From Streptomyces chumphonensis (GTDB lineage Bacteria; Actinomycetota; Actinomycetes; Streptomycetales; Streptomycetaceae): 64,000 nt of DNA. Below the pieces are notes generated by a model, which had not been told where the DNA came from, did no database searches, and saw only the letters and a list, made by a program, of their open reading frames with translations. This document shows positions 42,082 to 50,036 of this stretch, piece after piece. The stretch spans positions 310,001 to 374,000 of the forward strand of contig NZ_JACXYU010000002.1 of assembly GCF_014779715.1 (NCBI RefSeq). Reading direction: 5' to 3'. How positions within the stretch are numbered: the stretch's first letter is position 1; each line of letters starts with the position of its first letter. A program made the translations under genes and the position numbers.

Positions 42082-42456
42082 ATGGCGAACACCGAGACCA
42101 CTCTCAAAGAGGCGATGACGACCATCGACGGCGTCGTCGGCGTCGCACTGGTCGACTACGAGAGCGGCATGGCGCTGGGCACCCTCGGCGGCGGCAAGGA
42201 CCTCGACCTCGGCGTCGCCGCCGCCGGGAACACCGACGTCGTGCGGGCGAAGCTGCGCACGATGGAGCACCTGGGGCTCAACGACGAGATCGAGGACATC
42301 CTCATCACGCTCGGCACGCAGTACCACCTGATCCGCCTGCTCAAGCGGCGGGACGCGGGCGGGCTGTTCCTCTACCTCGCCCTCGACCGGGGCCGGGCGA
42401 ACCTCGCCATGGCCCGGCACCAGCTCCGCACCGTCGAGGCGCTGCTGGAGATCTGA
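42082..42456 (+). CDS. Roadblock/LC7-like protein
   Basis: 124 residues from ATG 42082, which follows AAAGGA. KEAMTTIDGVVGVALVDYESGMALGTLGG and EDILITLGTQYHLIRLLKRR give the five-strand, two-helix Roadblock-like layout known from Streptomyces conservon-like proteins. It is the last gene of the run, followed by a 22-bp terminator stem. No conservon sensor kinase or GTPase accompanies it. Confidence 0.82.
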   Translation: MANTETTLKEAMTTIDGVVGVALVDYESGMALGTLGGGKDLDLGVAAAGNTDVVRAKLRTMEHLGLNDEIEDILITLGTQYHLIRLLKRRDAGGLFLYLALDRGRANLAMARHQLRTVEALLEI

Positions 42457-42490
42457 CGGCCCGTGGACCAGACGGCCACACGGCCGTCGC

Positions 42491-42537
42491 ACGGCGCGAG
42501 GACCCCCGCACCGGCGGTGCGGGGGTCCTCGCGCCGT
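42491..42537 (+). terminator. Strong terminator after the Roadblock run
   Basis: Perfect 22-bp stem (42491-42512 with 42516-42537) and a 3-nt loop, 34 nt after the last stop. Confidence 0.88.
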
Positions 42538-42589
42538 CACCGGCGCACCGCATGCGCCGTGCCTTCAAGAAGTCGACGCGGCAGGGGCG

Positions 42590-42635
42590 TTGACGGCCCC
42601 CACGCGTCCATCTATAAAACCACGAGAGCGCTCTC
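42590..42635 (+). promoter_or_regulatory. Promoter of the GH16 gene with overlapping LacI-type operator
   Basis: TTGACG (42590-42595), exactly 17 nt, TATAAA (42613-42618) is a near-consensus housekeeping promoter. The 12-bp palindrome GAGAGCGCTCTC (42624-42635) covers the expected start site near 42625. AGCGCT-centred palindromes are operators of LacI-family sugar regulators (CebR-like), so sugar-controlled repression is likely. Confidence 0.72.
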
Positions 42636-42674
42636 AGCCCTGTGCTTCCCCCCACCCAGGAGGTGCTCTCCTTC

Positions 42675-44123
42675 ATGTCCGCACACGTCCGCAGACGACA
42701 CGCCGTGCTCGGCGTCGTCGCCCTGCTCCTCGCCGTCCTGGCCTCCGGCCTCGGGACGTCCTCCGCCCGCGGGGACATCCCGCCGCCCGCCGACGGCTGG
42801 GAGCTTCAGTGGGGCGACGACTTCACCGGGCCCGACCGGACCCCGCCCTCCGGCGAGAAGTGGATCACCGACCTCGGCCACTCCTACCCCGGCGGCCCCG
42901 CGAACTGGGGCACCGGGGAGATCCAGCGCTACACCGACTCCACCGACAACCTGAGCCTCGACGGCAACGGCAACCTGCGCATCACCCCGCTGCGCGACGG
43001 CGCCGGGAACTGGACCTCCGGACGGATCGAGACCCGCAGGAGCGACTTCAAGGCGCCCGAGGGCGGAACCCTGCGCATCGAGAGCCGGCTGCGGATGCCG
43101 GACGTCGCCGGTGAGCAGGCTCTCGGCTACTGGTCGGCCTTCTGGGCCCTCGGCTCGCCCTACCGGGGCAACTACTGGAACTGGCCGGGCGTCGGCGAGT
43201 TCGACGTGATGGAGAACGTCAACGGGATGAACCGCGTCTGGGGCGTCCTGCACTGCGGCGTCGCCCCCGGCGGGCCGTGCGACGAGAACAACGGGCTGGG
43301 CGCCAGCCGTCCCTGCCCCGGGACGTCCTGCCAGGCCGCCTTCCACACCTACCGGTTCGAGTGGGACCGCGGCGTCTCCCCGAACGAACTGCGCTGGTAC
43401 GTCGACGACCAGCTCTACCACCGGCTCACCCAGGACCGGTTCGACGCCACGACCTGGCAGAACATGACCGGCCACGCCGGATACTTCATCCTGCTCAACG
43501 TGGCGATGGGCGGCGGGTTCCCCGACGGCGTCGCCGGGCACGCCACGCCCACCGCCGCCACCGAGCCGGGCCACTCCATGCTCGTCGACTACGTGGGCGT
43601 GTGGACGCGCGGCGGCGACGGCGGCCAGGACCCCGGTGACCCCGGCGAGCCGACGCCGAGCACCCTGTACCTGCGGGACGGCGGCGGGCTCGGCGAGGCC
43701 GGGCCCGCCGCCGGGACGGCGACGCTCGCCTCCGCCGACGGCCGCAACCACGACGGCACACCCCACGCGGTGCAGACCTTCACGGCCCGAGGGGTGACGG
43801 GCGACTACTCCGGCGGCACCACGGCGTTCGACCTCTTCGTGGACGCGGGCACCACCGTGGGCAACGGCCAGCAGGTGCGGATCTCCTACGACCGGACCGG
43901 TGACGGCAGTTGGGAGCGCTCGGAGACCTACCGCTACTTCGCCACCGATCCCGTGCCCGGCGTCGAGCACTACACGGCCGAGAGCGGGCTGCACTCGGCC
44001 ACCGGCTCCCTGGGCGACATGGTGAACGGCACGGTCCGGGTGGAGGTGTGGAACGCCATCGGCACCGGTCCGAGCACGCTCGGCACCGGCGACCGCTCCG
44101 TGCTGCACCTGCCCTTCGGCTGA
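42675..44123 (+). CDS. Secreted glycoside hydrolase family 16 (beta-glucanase type)
   Basis: 482 residues. The signal peptide (1-35, core VLGVVALLLAVLASGLG) is followed by the GH16 domain (about 40-320). The catalytic motif is E175-F-D-V-M-E180, with nucleophile and acid/base Glu, preceded by AFWALGSPYRGNYWNWPGVG. After a DGGQDPGDPGEP linker a C-terminal beta-rich domain (about 330-482) is probably carbohydrate binding. It should hydrolyse beta-1,3(-1,4)-glucans outside the cell. ATG 42675 follows AGGAGGT. Its promoter carries a LacI-type operator. Confidence 0.92.
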   Translation: MSAHVRRRHAVLGVVALLLAVLASGLGTSSARGDIPPPADGWELQWGDDFTGPDRTPPSGEKWITDLGHSYPGGPANWGTGEIQRYTDSTDNLSLDGNGNLRITPLRDGAGNWTSGRIETRRSDFKAPEGGTLRIESRLRMPDVAGEQALGYWSAFWALGSPYRGNYWNWPGVGEFDVMENVNGMNRVWGVLHCGVAPGGPCDENNGLGASRPCPGTSCQAAFHTYRFEWDRGVSPNELRWYVDDQLYHRLTQDRFDATTWQNMTGHAGYFILLNVAMGGGFPDGVAGHATPTAATEPGHSMLVDYVGVWTRGGDGGQDPGDPGEPTPSTLYLRDGGGLGEAGPAAGTATLASADGRNHDGTPHAVQTFTARGVTGDYSGGTTAFDLFVDAGTTVGNGQQVRISYDRTGDGSWERSETYRYFATDPVPGVEHYTAESGLHSATGSLGDMVNGTVRVEVWNAIGTGPSTLGTGDRSVLHLPFG

Positions 44124-44160
44124 GCCCGGGCCCCGCCGGCAGTGCCGACCGCTCGACGGT

Positions 44161-44189
44161 TTGGCACGGGCGGCGGGGCGCGTCATGCT
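44161..44189 (+). promoter_or_regulatory. Promoter for leaderless transcription of the GNAT gene
   Basis: TTGGCA (44161-44166), 17 nt, CATGCT (44184-44189). The predicted start coincides with GTG 44196, and no ribosome binding site precedes it. Confidence 0.45.
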
Positions 44190-44195
44190 GACCCC

Positions 44196-44684
44196 GTGCT
44201 GATCAGAGAAGCGACCGAAGAGGACTGGCCCGCGATCTGGGCCTTCATGCGCGGCATCATCGCGGCGGGTGACACCTACACCTACGACCCCGACACCCCG
44301 GAGGAGGCCGCTCGCGCCCTGTGGTTCGTGCCGCCGCCCGGCCGGGCGTTCGTCGCCGTGGACGACGACGGGACGGTGCTCGGCACCTCCAAGGTCGCGC
44401 GCAACCAGGCCGGGGGCGGTTCCCACGTGGCCAACGGGAGCTACATGGTCGATCCGGCCCGCAGCGGGCGCGGCGTCGGTCGGGCCCTGGGCGAGCACTC
44501 GCTGGAGTGGGCCCGCGCGGCGGGCTTCCGGGGCATGCAGTTCAACGCGGTCGTCGCCACCAACACCCGGGCCGTCACGCTGTGGCAGTCGATCGGCTTC
44601 ACGGTCATCGGCACGGTCCCCGGCGGGTTCGACCACCCCGACCAGGGCTCCGTGGACCTCCACCTGATGTACCGCGACCTCTAG
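44196..44684 (+). CDS. GNAT family N-acetyltransferase
   Basis: 162 residues from GTG 44196, the first codon of the conserved LIREATEEDWPAIW. The acetyl-CoA site is in VDPARSGRGVGRALGEHSLEWAR (Q/RxxGxG/A motif), followed by NAVVATNTRAVTLWQSIGF. It should acetylate a small molecule such as an amine or amino acid analogue. The upstream in-frame ATG (44142) lies before the predicted promoter and is rejected. It overlaps the convergent HEAT gene by 4 nt. Confidence 0.92.
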   Translation: MLIREATEEDWPAIWAFMRGIIAAGDTYTYDPDTPEEAARALWFVPPPGRAFVAVDDDGTVLGTSKVARNQAGGGSHVANGSYMVDPARSGRGVGRALGEHSLEWARAAGFRGMQFNAVVATNTRAVTLWQSIGFTVIGTVPGGFDHPDQGSVDLHLMYRDL

Positions 44685-45304
44685 GCTCCGGGGAGCTCCG
44701 GGGACGCGGCGGGCTCCGGGGACGGGAGCGCGCACAGGGCCACCTCGGCGGCGGGGCGCAGCGGGGGGTGGGCCAGGGCGTCCGTCAGCAGGGGCCGGCA
44801 CCCCGGGTCGGCCAGCGCGGCCAGTCCCTCGACGCAGGCCCGCGCGACGGGCCAGTGGTGCTCCGGCCCGGCCAGCAGCCGCCGCAGCAGCGCCGAGAGC
44901 GTCGGTGCGGCCTCCGGCGCCCGGAGCCGGGTGAGGAGGCGCACCGGGTGGAGGGCGTAGGCCGTGCGCAGGGCGTTGCCGGCCAGCGCCGCCGCGGCCC
45001 GGCCGGTGCGGGGGTCGGCCAGCGCGAACAGCCCCTCGGCCGCGCGCTCGCCCCGCACGGGATCGCGGTGGTTCAGCAGGAACACCAGCGTCTCGAAGGC
45101 GCGGGGGTCCCCCGCGAGGGCGAGCGCGTAGGCGGCCATCTCCTGCTGCCACAGCGGGCGTCCGACGGCGGTGAGCCACTCCGTGAGGGCGTCCCGGGCG
45201 TCGGCGCGGGCCGGTGCCGCCCCGGCCAGCGCGAGCAGACGGTCACGCGTCGGGCCGTCCTCCTCCGCGACGTGTTCCGCCATCGCCCGCAAGGTGTCGT
45301 CCAC
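44681..45304 (-). CDS. HEAT-repeat protein
   Basis: 207 residues from GTG 45304, preceded by GGAAGGGGCGGAG. Repeating helix pairs such as DPRAFETLVFLLNHRDPVRGERAAEGLFALADP and GCRPLLTDALAHPPLRPAAEVALCAL give about four or five HEAT-like units with no catalytic motif. It is probably an adaptor or scaffold; no specific partner can be named. It overlaps the GNAT gene tail-to-tail. Confidence 0.72.
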   Translation of the reverse strand: MDDTLRAMAEHVAEEDGPTRDRLLALAGAAPARADARDALTEWLTAVGRPLWQQEMAAYALALAGDPRAFETLVFLLNHRDPVRGERAAEGLFALADPRTGRAAAALAGNALRTAYALHPVRLLTRLRAPEAAPTLSALLRRLLAGPEHHWPVARACVEGLAALADPGCRPLLTDALAHPPLRPAAEVALCALPSPEPAASPELPGA

Positions 45305-45698
45305 CGCTCCGCCCCTTCCGGCCGCCCCGTGCCCGGCACTCTCCCCCGGTGCTTCCCCGGCAGCGCGGCCGGCCACACCGCTCACGTGGCGGGGACCACA
45401 CGACATCGTGCGACCGCCCCTCTGGCGTTCTTGTTACCGGCCGGTTAGCCTGCTCATCAGAGCGGGACAACCGCTCAGGCGGTCTGGTGACGCAGCCGCC
45501 GAGAGTGTCAGTCGGTTCAGCATCCGTACGTCCGCGTACGCACGTTACGGCGTCGGCCCGGGACAGGGCCGTGCCGACTCAACCGCCCGCCGCGGTCCTC
45601 ACCCAGCGCCCCCGCGCCGCCCCGACGGGCGTGCGCCGCGCACCGGTCCACGCGGCAGGCCGGCACCCTTCTCTCGTCGTCACCCCTGGAGTCCCGTG
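45305..45698. other. Regulatory region before the ethylmalonyl-CoA cluster
   Basis: About 390 bases upstream of the 3-hydroxyacyl-CoA dehydrogenase gene. It contains the ACCGGCCGGT palindrome at 45436-45445. No good ORF was found; the plus frame open across it lacks a start with a ribosome binding site. Confidence 0.5.
45434..45447. promoter_or_regulatory. Candidate TetR-type operator
   Basis: TTACCGG-CCGGTTA, a near-perfect 14-base palindrome whose inner 10 bases (ACCGGCCGGT) are perfect. TTACCG-type palindromes are common operators of acyl-CoA-responsive TetR regulators, and a TetR gene lies in this cluster. It sits about 250 bases before the first cluster gene. Confidence 0.4.
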
Positions 45699-47483
45699 AT
45701 GGACCGTCCTTCCCTGAGCACAGTCGCCGTCGTCGGCCTCGGCACGATGGGCACCGGCATCGCCGAGGTCCTCGCCCGCGCGGGCCGTGAGGTCATCGGA
45801 ATCGACACCAGCGACGAGGCGGCCCGCCGGGCCGTGGCCGCGCTGGAGGCGTCCACCGCCCGCTCGGTGGCCCGCGAGCGGATCACCGAGGAGGAGCGGC
45901 AGGACGTCCTGGGCCGCTTCCGCACGCACCGGGACGTCGGGGCCGCCGCCGAGGCCGACCTCGTCATCGAGGTGGTCCCGGAGGAGTACGCGCTCAAGCA
46001 CGCGGTGTTCCGGGCGTTGGACGAGGTGGTCAAGCCGACCGCCGTCCTGGCCACCGGCACCAACGCCCTGTCCGTGACCCGCCTGGCCGCCGACTCCGCG
46101 CACCCCGAGCGCGTCCTCGGGCTGCACTTCTTCAACCCCGCCCCGGCGATGAAGCTCGTGGAGGTCGTCTCCTCCGTCCTGACGGCGCCGGCGGCCGTCG
46201 ACGCCGTGACCGAACTGGCCCAGGAGCTGGGCAAGGAGCCGATCCGCGTCGGCGACCGCCCCGGCTTCGTCGCCGACGGCCTCCTCTTCGGCTACCTCAA
46301 CCAGGCCGCGGCGATGTACGAGTCGCAGTACGCGACCCGCGAGGACATCGACGCCGCGATGAAGCTCGGCTGCGGCCTGCCGATGGGCCCGCTGGAGCTG
46401 CTGGACCTCATCGGGATCGACACCGCGCGCACCGTCCTGGACGCCATGTACGCCGCGTCGCGCGACCGGCTGCACGCCCCCGCGCCGATCCTGGGCCAGC
46501 TGAGCCGGGCGGGGCTCACCGGCCGCAAGGCGGGTCGCGGCTTCTACACCTACGAGGCCGCCGGGAGCGCCGTCGTCGTCCCCGACGCGCTCACCCCCGA
46601 CGCCGGGGCGCGGCGCGGCACCGCGCGCGAGGTCGGCACCGTCGGCGTCGCCGGTTCCGGGACGATGGCCAGCGGCATCGCCGAAGTGTTCGCGAAGGCC
46701 GGCTACGACGTCGTCCTGGTCGCCCGCAGCGAGGAGAAGGCGGAGAAGGCCAAGGCCCGCGTCGCCTCCTCGCTGGACCGCTCGGTGAAGAAGGGCCGGA
46801 TGAGCGGGGAGGACCGCGACGCGGCGCTCGCCCGCGTCACCCCCGCCGGTTCGCCGGACGCCATGGCCGGCGTCGACCTGGCCGTGGAGGCCGTCGCCGA
46901 GGACCTGGGGATCAAGCAGGAGCTGTTCGCGACCCTGGACCGGGTCTGCCGGCCCGGCGCCGTCCTCGCCACGACGACGTCCTCGCTCCCCGTCGTCGCC
47001 TGCGCGCGGGCCACCGATCGCCCGCAGGACGTGATCGGGATGCACTTCTTCAACCCCGCCCCGGCGATGAAGCTCGTGGAGGTCGTCCGCACGGTCCTGA
47101 CCGGGGACGACGTCCACGCGACGGTGCGCGAGGTGACCACCCGCATCCGCAAGCACCCCGTCGACTGCGGGGACCGGGCCGGCTTCATCGTCAACGCCCT
47201 GCTCTTCCCGTACCTGAACAACGCGGTGAAGATGCTGGACGAGCACTACGCGACACTGGACGACATCGACGCCGCCATGAAGCTCGGCGGCGGCTACCCG
47301 ATGGGCCCGTTCGAACTGCTGGACGTCGTCGGGCTCGACGTCTCGCTCGCCATCGAGCGGGTGCTGCACGAGGAGTTCCGCGAGCCGGGCCTCGCTCCGG
47401 CACCGCTGCTGGAGCATCTGGTGGCGGCCGGGTGCCTGGGCCGCAAGTCCGGCCGCGGCTTCCGCGAGTACGCCCGTCGGTGA
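45699..47483 (+). CDS. 3-hydroxyacyl-CoA (3-hydroxybutyryl-CoA) dehydrogenase, two fused modules
   Basis: 594 residues made of two complete 3HCDH modules. Module 1 (about 5-290) has the NAD motif VGLGTMGTGIAEV and module 2 (about 315-594) VAGSGTMASGIAEV. Each then has LHFFNPAPAMKLVEVV or MHFFNPAPAMKLVEVV, a GDRPGF or GDRAGF block and DIDAAMKLG. Single-module bacterial enzymes are about 285 residues. It interconverts acetoacetyl-CoA and 3-hydroxybutyryl-CoA, feeding crotonyl-CoA to ccr. ATG 45699 follows TGGAG. It is the first gene of the ethylmalonyl-CoA cluster. Confidence 0.95.
   Translation: MDRPSLSTVAVVGLGTMGTGIAEVLARAGREVIGIDTSDEAARRAVAALEASTARSVARERITEEERQDVLGRFRTHRDVGAAAEADLVIEVVPEEYALKHAVFRALDEVVKPTAVLATGTNALSVTRLAADSAHPERVLGLHFFNPAPAMKLVEVVSSVLTAPAAVDAVTELAQELGKEPIRVGDRPGFVADGLLFGYLNQAAAMYESQYATREDIDAAMKLGCGLPMGPLELLDLIGIDTARTVLDAMYAASRDRLHAPAPILGQLSRAGLTGRKAGRGFYTYEAAGSAVVVPDALTPDAGARRGTAREVGTVGVAGSGTMASGIAEVFAKAGYDVVLVARSEEKAEKAKARVASSLDRSVKKGRMSGEDRDAALARVTPAGSPDAMAGVDLAVEAVAEDLGIKQELFATLDRVCRPGAVLATTTSSLPVVACARATDRPQDVIGMHFFNPAPAMKLVEVVRTVLTGDDVHATVREVTTRIRKHPVDCGDRAGFIVNALLFPYLNNAVKMLDEHYATLDDIDAAMKLGGGYPMGPFELLDVVGLDVSLAIERVLHEEFREPGLAPAPLLEHLVAAGCLGRKSGRGFREYARR
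46123..47087 (+). repeat. 47-bp identical direct repeat inside the duplicated dehydrogenase gene
   Basis: Bases 46123-46169 and 47041-47087 are identical, 918 bp apart (306 codons, in frame). They encode the HFFNPAPAMKLVEVV block of each module. The interval equals one module, so recombination between the copies would delete one module cleanly. Confidence 0.9.
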
Positions 47484-47569
47484 GCGTTCCGACCGGGTGG
47501 GGCGGGCTGCTGGAACCCTCTTCCGGCGGCCCGTCCGTCCCGTCCAGCGGCCCGTGTAACGTTCCCCAC

Positions 47570-48364
47570 ATGTCGCAGCCAGCCAAGCCCGCTCGAACGA
47601 GCACTCGTACCACCGCGTCGTCACAGCGCCTGAAGCTGCGCCGGGAGCTGGCTGCCGCGGCGATGGAGCTCTTCGCCACCAAGGGCTACCAGGAGACGAC
47701 GGTGGACGAGATCGCCGCCGCCGCCGGAGTGGCCCGGCGGACCTTCTTCCGCCACTTCCGGTCCAAGGAAGAGGCGATTTTCCCCGACCACGACGAGACG
47801 CTGGAGCGCGCGCGGGCCGTCCTGGAGGCGGCGCCGCCGCACGAGAACCCGCTCGACACCGTGTGCCGGGGGATCAAGGAGGTCATGCGCATGTACGCGG
47901 CCTCCCCGGCGGGGAGCGTCGAGCGCTACAAGCTGACCCGTGAGGTACCGGCGCTCCGGGAGCGCGAGATCGCCTCCGTGGCCCGTTACGAGCGGCTCTT
48001 CACCCGGTACCTGCTGGGCCACTTCGACGAGGCCGCGCACCGGGACGGCGACGACGACCCGCTGCTGGCCGAGGTGGCGGCCTCGGCGGTGGTCACCGCC
48101 CACAACCACGTCCTGCGCCGCTGGCTGCGCTCGGGCGGCCGGGGTGACGTGGAGGCCCAGCTGGACCGGGCCTTCGCGATCGTCCGTGAGACGTTCGGCA
48201 CCGGCTTCGGCGCGAGCCGGGCCACGGCCCTGGGCGGTGGCGCGCCCGAGCCGGCCGCCGTCACGGCCCGGACGGACCGCGACGTGCTCGTCACCGTGGC
48301 CCGCACGGACACCCCGCTGCCCGAGATCATGCGCACCATCGAGGCGGCCCTGCGGCCGGGCTGA
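47570..48364 (+). CDS. TetR family transcriptional regulator of the ethylmalonyl-CoA cluster
   Basis: 264 residues. The helix-turn-helix is in RRELAAAAMELFATKGYQETTVDEIAAAAGVARRTFFRHFRSKEEAIF (about 24-70), the classical TetR N-terminus. The C-terminal ligand domain is typical of acyl-CoA-sensing members. No ribosome binding site precedes ATG 47570, and a -10-like TGTAAC ends 9 nt before it, suggesting a leaderless transcript. It lies between the dehydrogenase and ccr genes, and the repeats upstream of ccr are candidate binding sites. Confidence 0.93.
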   Translation: MSQPAKPARTSTRTTASSQRLKLRRELAAAAMELFATKGYQETTVDEIAAAAGVARRTFFRHFRSKEEAIFPDHDETLERARAVLEAAPPHENPLDTVCRGIKEVMRMYAASPAGSVERYKLTREVPALREREIASVARYERLFTRYLLGHFDEAAHRDGDDDPLLAEVAASAVVTAHNHVLRRWLRSGGRGDVEAQLDRAFAIVRETFGTGFGASRATALGGGAPEPAAVTARTDRDVLVTVARTDTPLPEIMRTIEAALRPG

Positions 48365-48678
48365 CGCCGCTCCCCCCTCCCCCGACTCCTCGACACCGCC
48401 CCGGCGGGCCCGCATCGGACGGCCCCCGGGGCGTTTCGGCGTGCCCGCGCGGGGGCGGTGACCGCCGGCCGCGTACCGGTGTGACCTGCGGCGCAAAGAA
48501 ATGGCACGGGGTGTCTTGCGAGGTGGCACTGCGTGTCATACGGTGGCCACCACGCCGGGCACTGTCCCCGCGGCCCACCCACGGCCGCGCGCCCGGTCCG
48601 CCTGCGTCACCAGGCACCACGCTGAACCGACGGCGTCCCCCGCGTCCCTCGCACCACACGCTTCGCCGGAGGCATACC
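48365..48678. other. Promoter region of the ccr operon
   Basis: About 310 bases. It holds the tandem TGGCAC operator-like repeats and a promoter (48502-48544), followed by a leader of about 130 nt to GTG 48679. No ORF is supported. Confidence 0.55.
48502..48544 (+). promoter_or_regulatory. Tandem operator-like repeats overlapping the ccr promoter
   Basis: Two imperfect copies of TGGCAC-N3-GTGTC (starting 48502 and 48524) lie 22 bp apart, about two helical turns. The second is a near-palindrome (TGGCAC/GTGTCA). TTGCGA (48516-48521), 17 nt, TACGGT (48539-48544) forms a promoter through them, so a protein bound here would control ccr. The cluster TetR is the obvious candidate. Confidence 0.6.
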
Positions 48679-50019
48679 GTGACCAACCCCATCCTCGACG
48701 CGATCGTCTCGCCGGAGAGCACCGCGGACGACTTCGCCGCACTGGAGCTGCCCGAGTCCTACCGCGCGATCACCGTGCACAAGGACGAGCAGGAGATGTT
48801 CCAGGGCCTGGAGAGCCGCGACAAGGACCCGCGCAAGTCCCTGCACCTGGACGACGTGCCGGTGCCGGAGCTCGGCCCGGGCGAGGCCCTGGTCGCCGTC
48901 ATGGCGAGCTCGGTCAACTACAACTCGGTCTGGACCTCGATCTTCGAGCCGGTCTCCACCTTCGGCTTCCTGGAGCGCTACGGCCGTCTGTCCCCGCTGA
49001 CCAAGCGCCACGACCTGCCGTACCACGCCATCGGCTCCGACCTGGCCGGTGTCGTCCTGCGCACCGGCCCGGGCGTCAACGCCTGGACGCCCGGCGACGA
49101 GGTCGTCGCGCACTGCCTCTCCGTCGAGCTGGAGTCCGCCGACGGCCACAACGACACGATGCTCGACCCCGAGCAGCGCATCTGGGGCTTCGAGACCAAC
49201 TTCGGCGGCCTCGCCGAGATCGCGCTCGTGAAGTCCAACCAGCTCATGCCGAAGCCCAAGCACCTCAGCTGGGAGGAGGCGGCGGCGCCGGGCCTGGTGA
49301 ACTCCACCGCCTACCGCCAGCTCGTCTCGCAGAACGGCGCCGGGATGAAGCAGGGCGACAACGTCCTGATCTGGGGCGCCAGCGGCGGCCTCGGCTCCTA
49401 CGCGACCCAGTTCGCACTGGCCGGCGGCGCCAACCCGATCTGCGTCGTCTCCAGTGAGGACAAGGCCGAGATCTGCCGGCGCATGGGCGCCGAGGCGATC
49501 ATCGACCGCAAGGCCGAGGGCTACCGGTTCTGGAAGGACGAGAACACCCAGGACCCGCGCGAGTGGAAGCGCTTCGGCAAGCGCATCCGCGAGCTCACCG
49601 GCGGCGAGGACATCGACATCGTCTTCGAGCACCCCGGCCGCGAGACCTTCGGCGCCTCCGTCTACGTCACCCGCAAGGGCGGCACCATCACCACCTGCGC
49701 CTCGACCTCGGGCTACATGCACCAGTACGACAACCGGTACCTGTGGATGTCCCTCAAGCGCATCATCGGCTCGCACTTCGCCAACTACCGCGAGGCGTGG
49801 GAGGCCAACCGGCTGATCGCCAAGGGCAAGATCCACCCGACGCTGTCGAAGACGTACTCCCTGGAGGACACCGGCCAGGCCGCGTTCGACGTGCACAAGA
49901 ACCTCCACCAGGGCAAGGTGGGCGTGCTGTGCCTGGCGCCCGAGGAGGGCATGGGCGTCAGCGACCCGGAGACGCGGGCGAAGCACCTCGACGCCATCAA
50001 CCGCTTCCGGAACGTCTGA
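48679..50019 (+). CDS. ccr: Crotonyl-CoA carboxylase/reductase
   Basis: 446 residues from GTG 48679, which follows CCGGAGG. It is an MDR-superfamily protein. SSVNYNSVWTSIFEP and the NADPH motif WGASGGLGSYATQFALAGG (near 232) are characteristic of Ccr, as are YRFWKDENTQDPREWKRFGK and the ending LSKTYSLEDTGQAAFDVHKN. It reductively carboxylates crotonyl-CoA to (2S)-ethylmalonyl-CoA with NADPH and CO2. The product serves the ethylmalonyl-CoA pathway and butyrate-containing polyketides. It is followed after 17 nt by the mutase gene. Confidence 0.97.
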   Translation: MTNPILDAIVSPESTADDFAALELPESYRAITVHKDEQEMFQGLESRDKDPRKSLHLDDVPVPELGPGEALVAVMASSVNYNSVWTSIFEPVSTFGFLERYGRLSPLTKRHDLPYHAIGSDLAGVVLRTGPGVNAWTPGDEVVAHCLSVELESADGHNDTMLDPEQRIWGFETNFGGLAEIALVKSNQLMPKPKHLSWEEAAAPGLVNSTAYRQLVSQNGAGMKQGDNVLIWGASGGLGSYATQFALAGGANPICVVSSEDKAEICRRMGAEAIIDRKAEGYRFWKDENTQDPREWKRFGKRIRELTGGEDIDIVFEHPGRETFGASVYVTRKGGTITTCASTSGYMHQYDNRYLWMSLKRIIGSHFANYREAWEANRLIAKGKIHPTLSKTYSLEDTGQAAFDVHKNLHQGKVGVLCLAPEEGMGVSDPETRAKHLDAINRFRNV

Positions 50020-50036
50020 GAAGAGACGCCACCACC

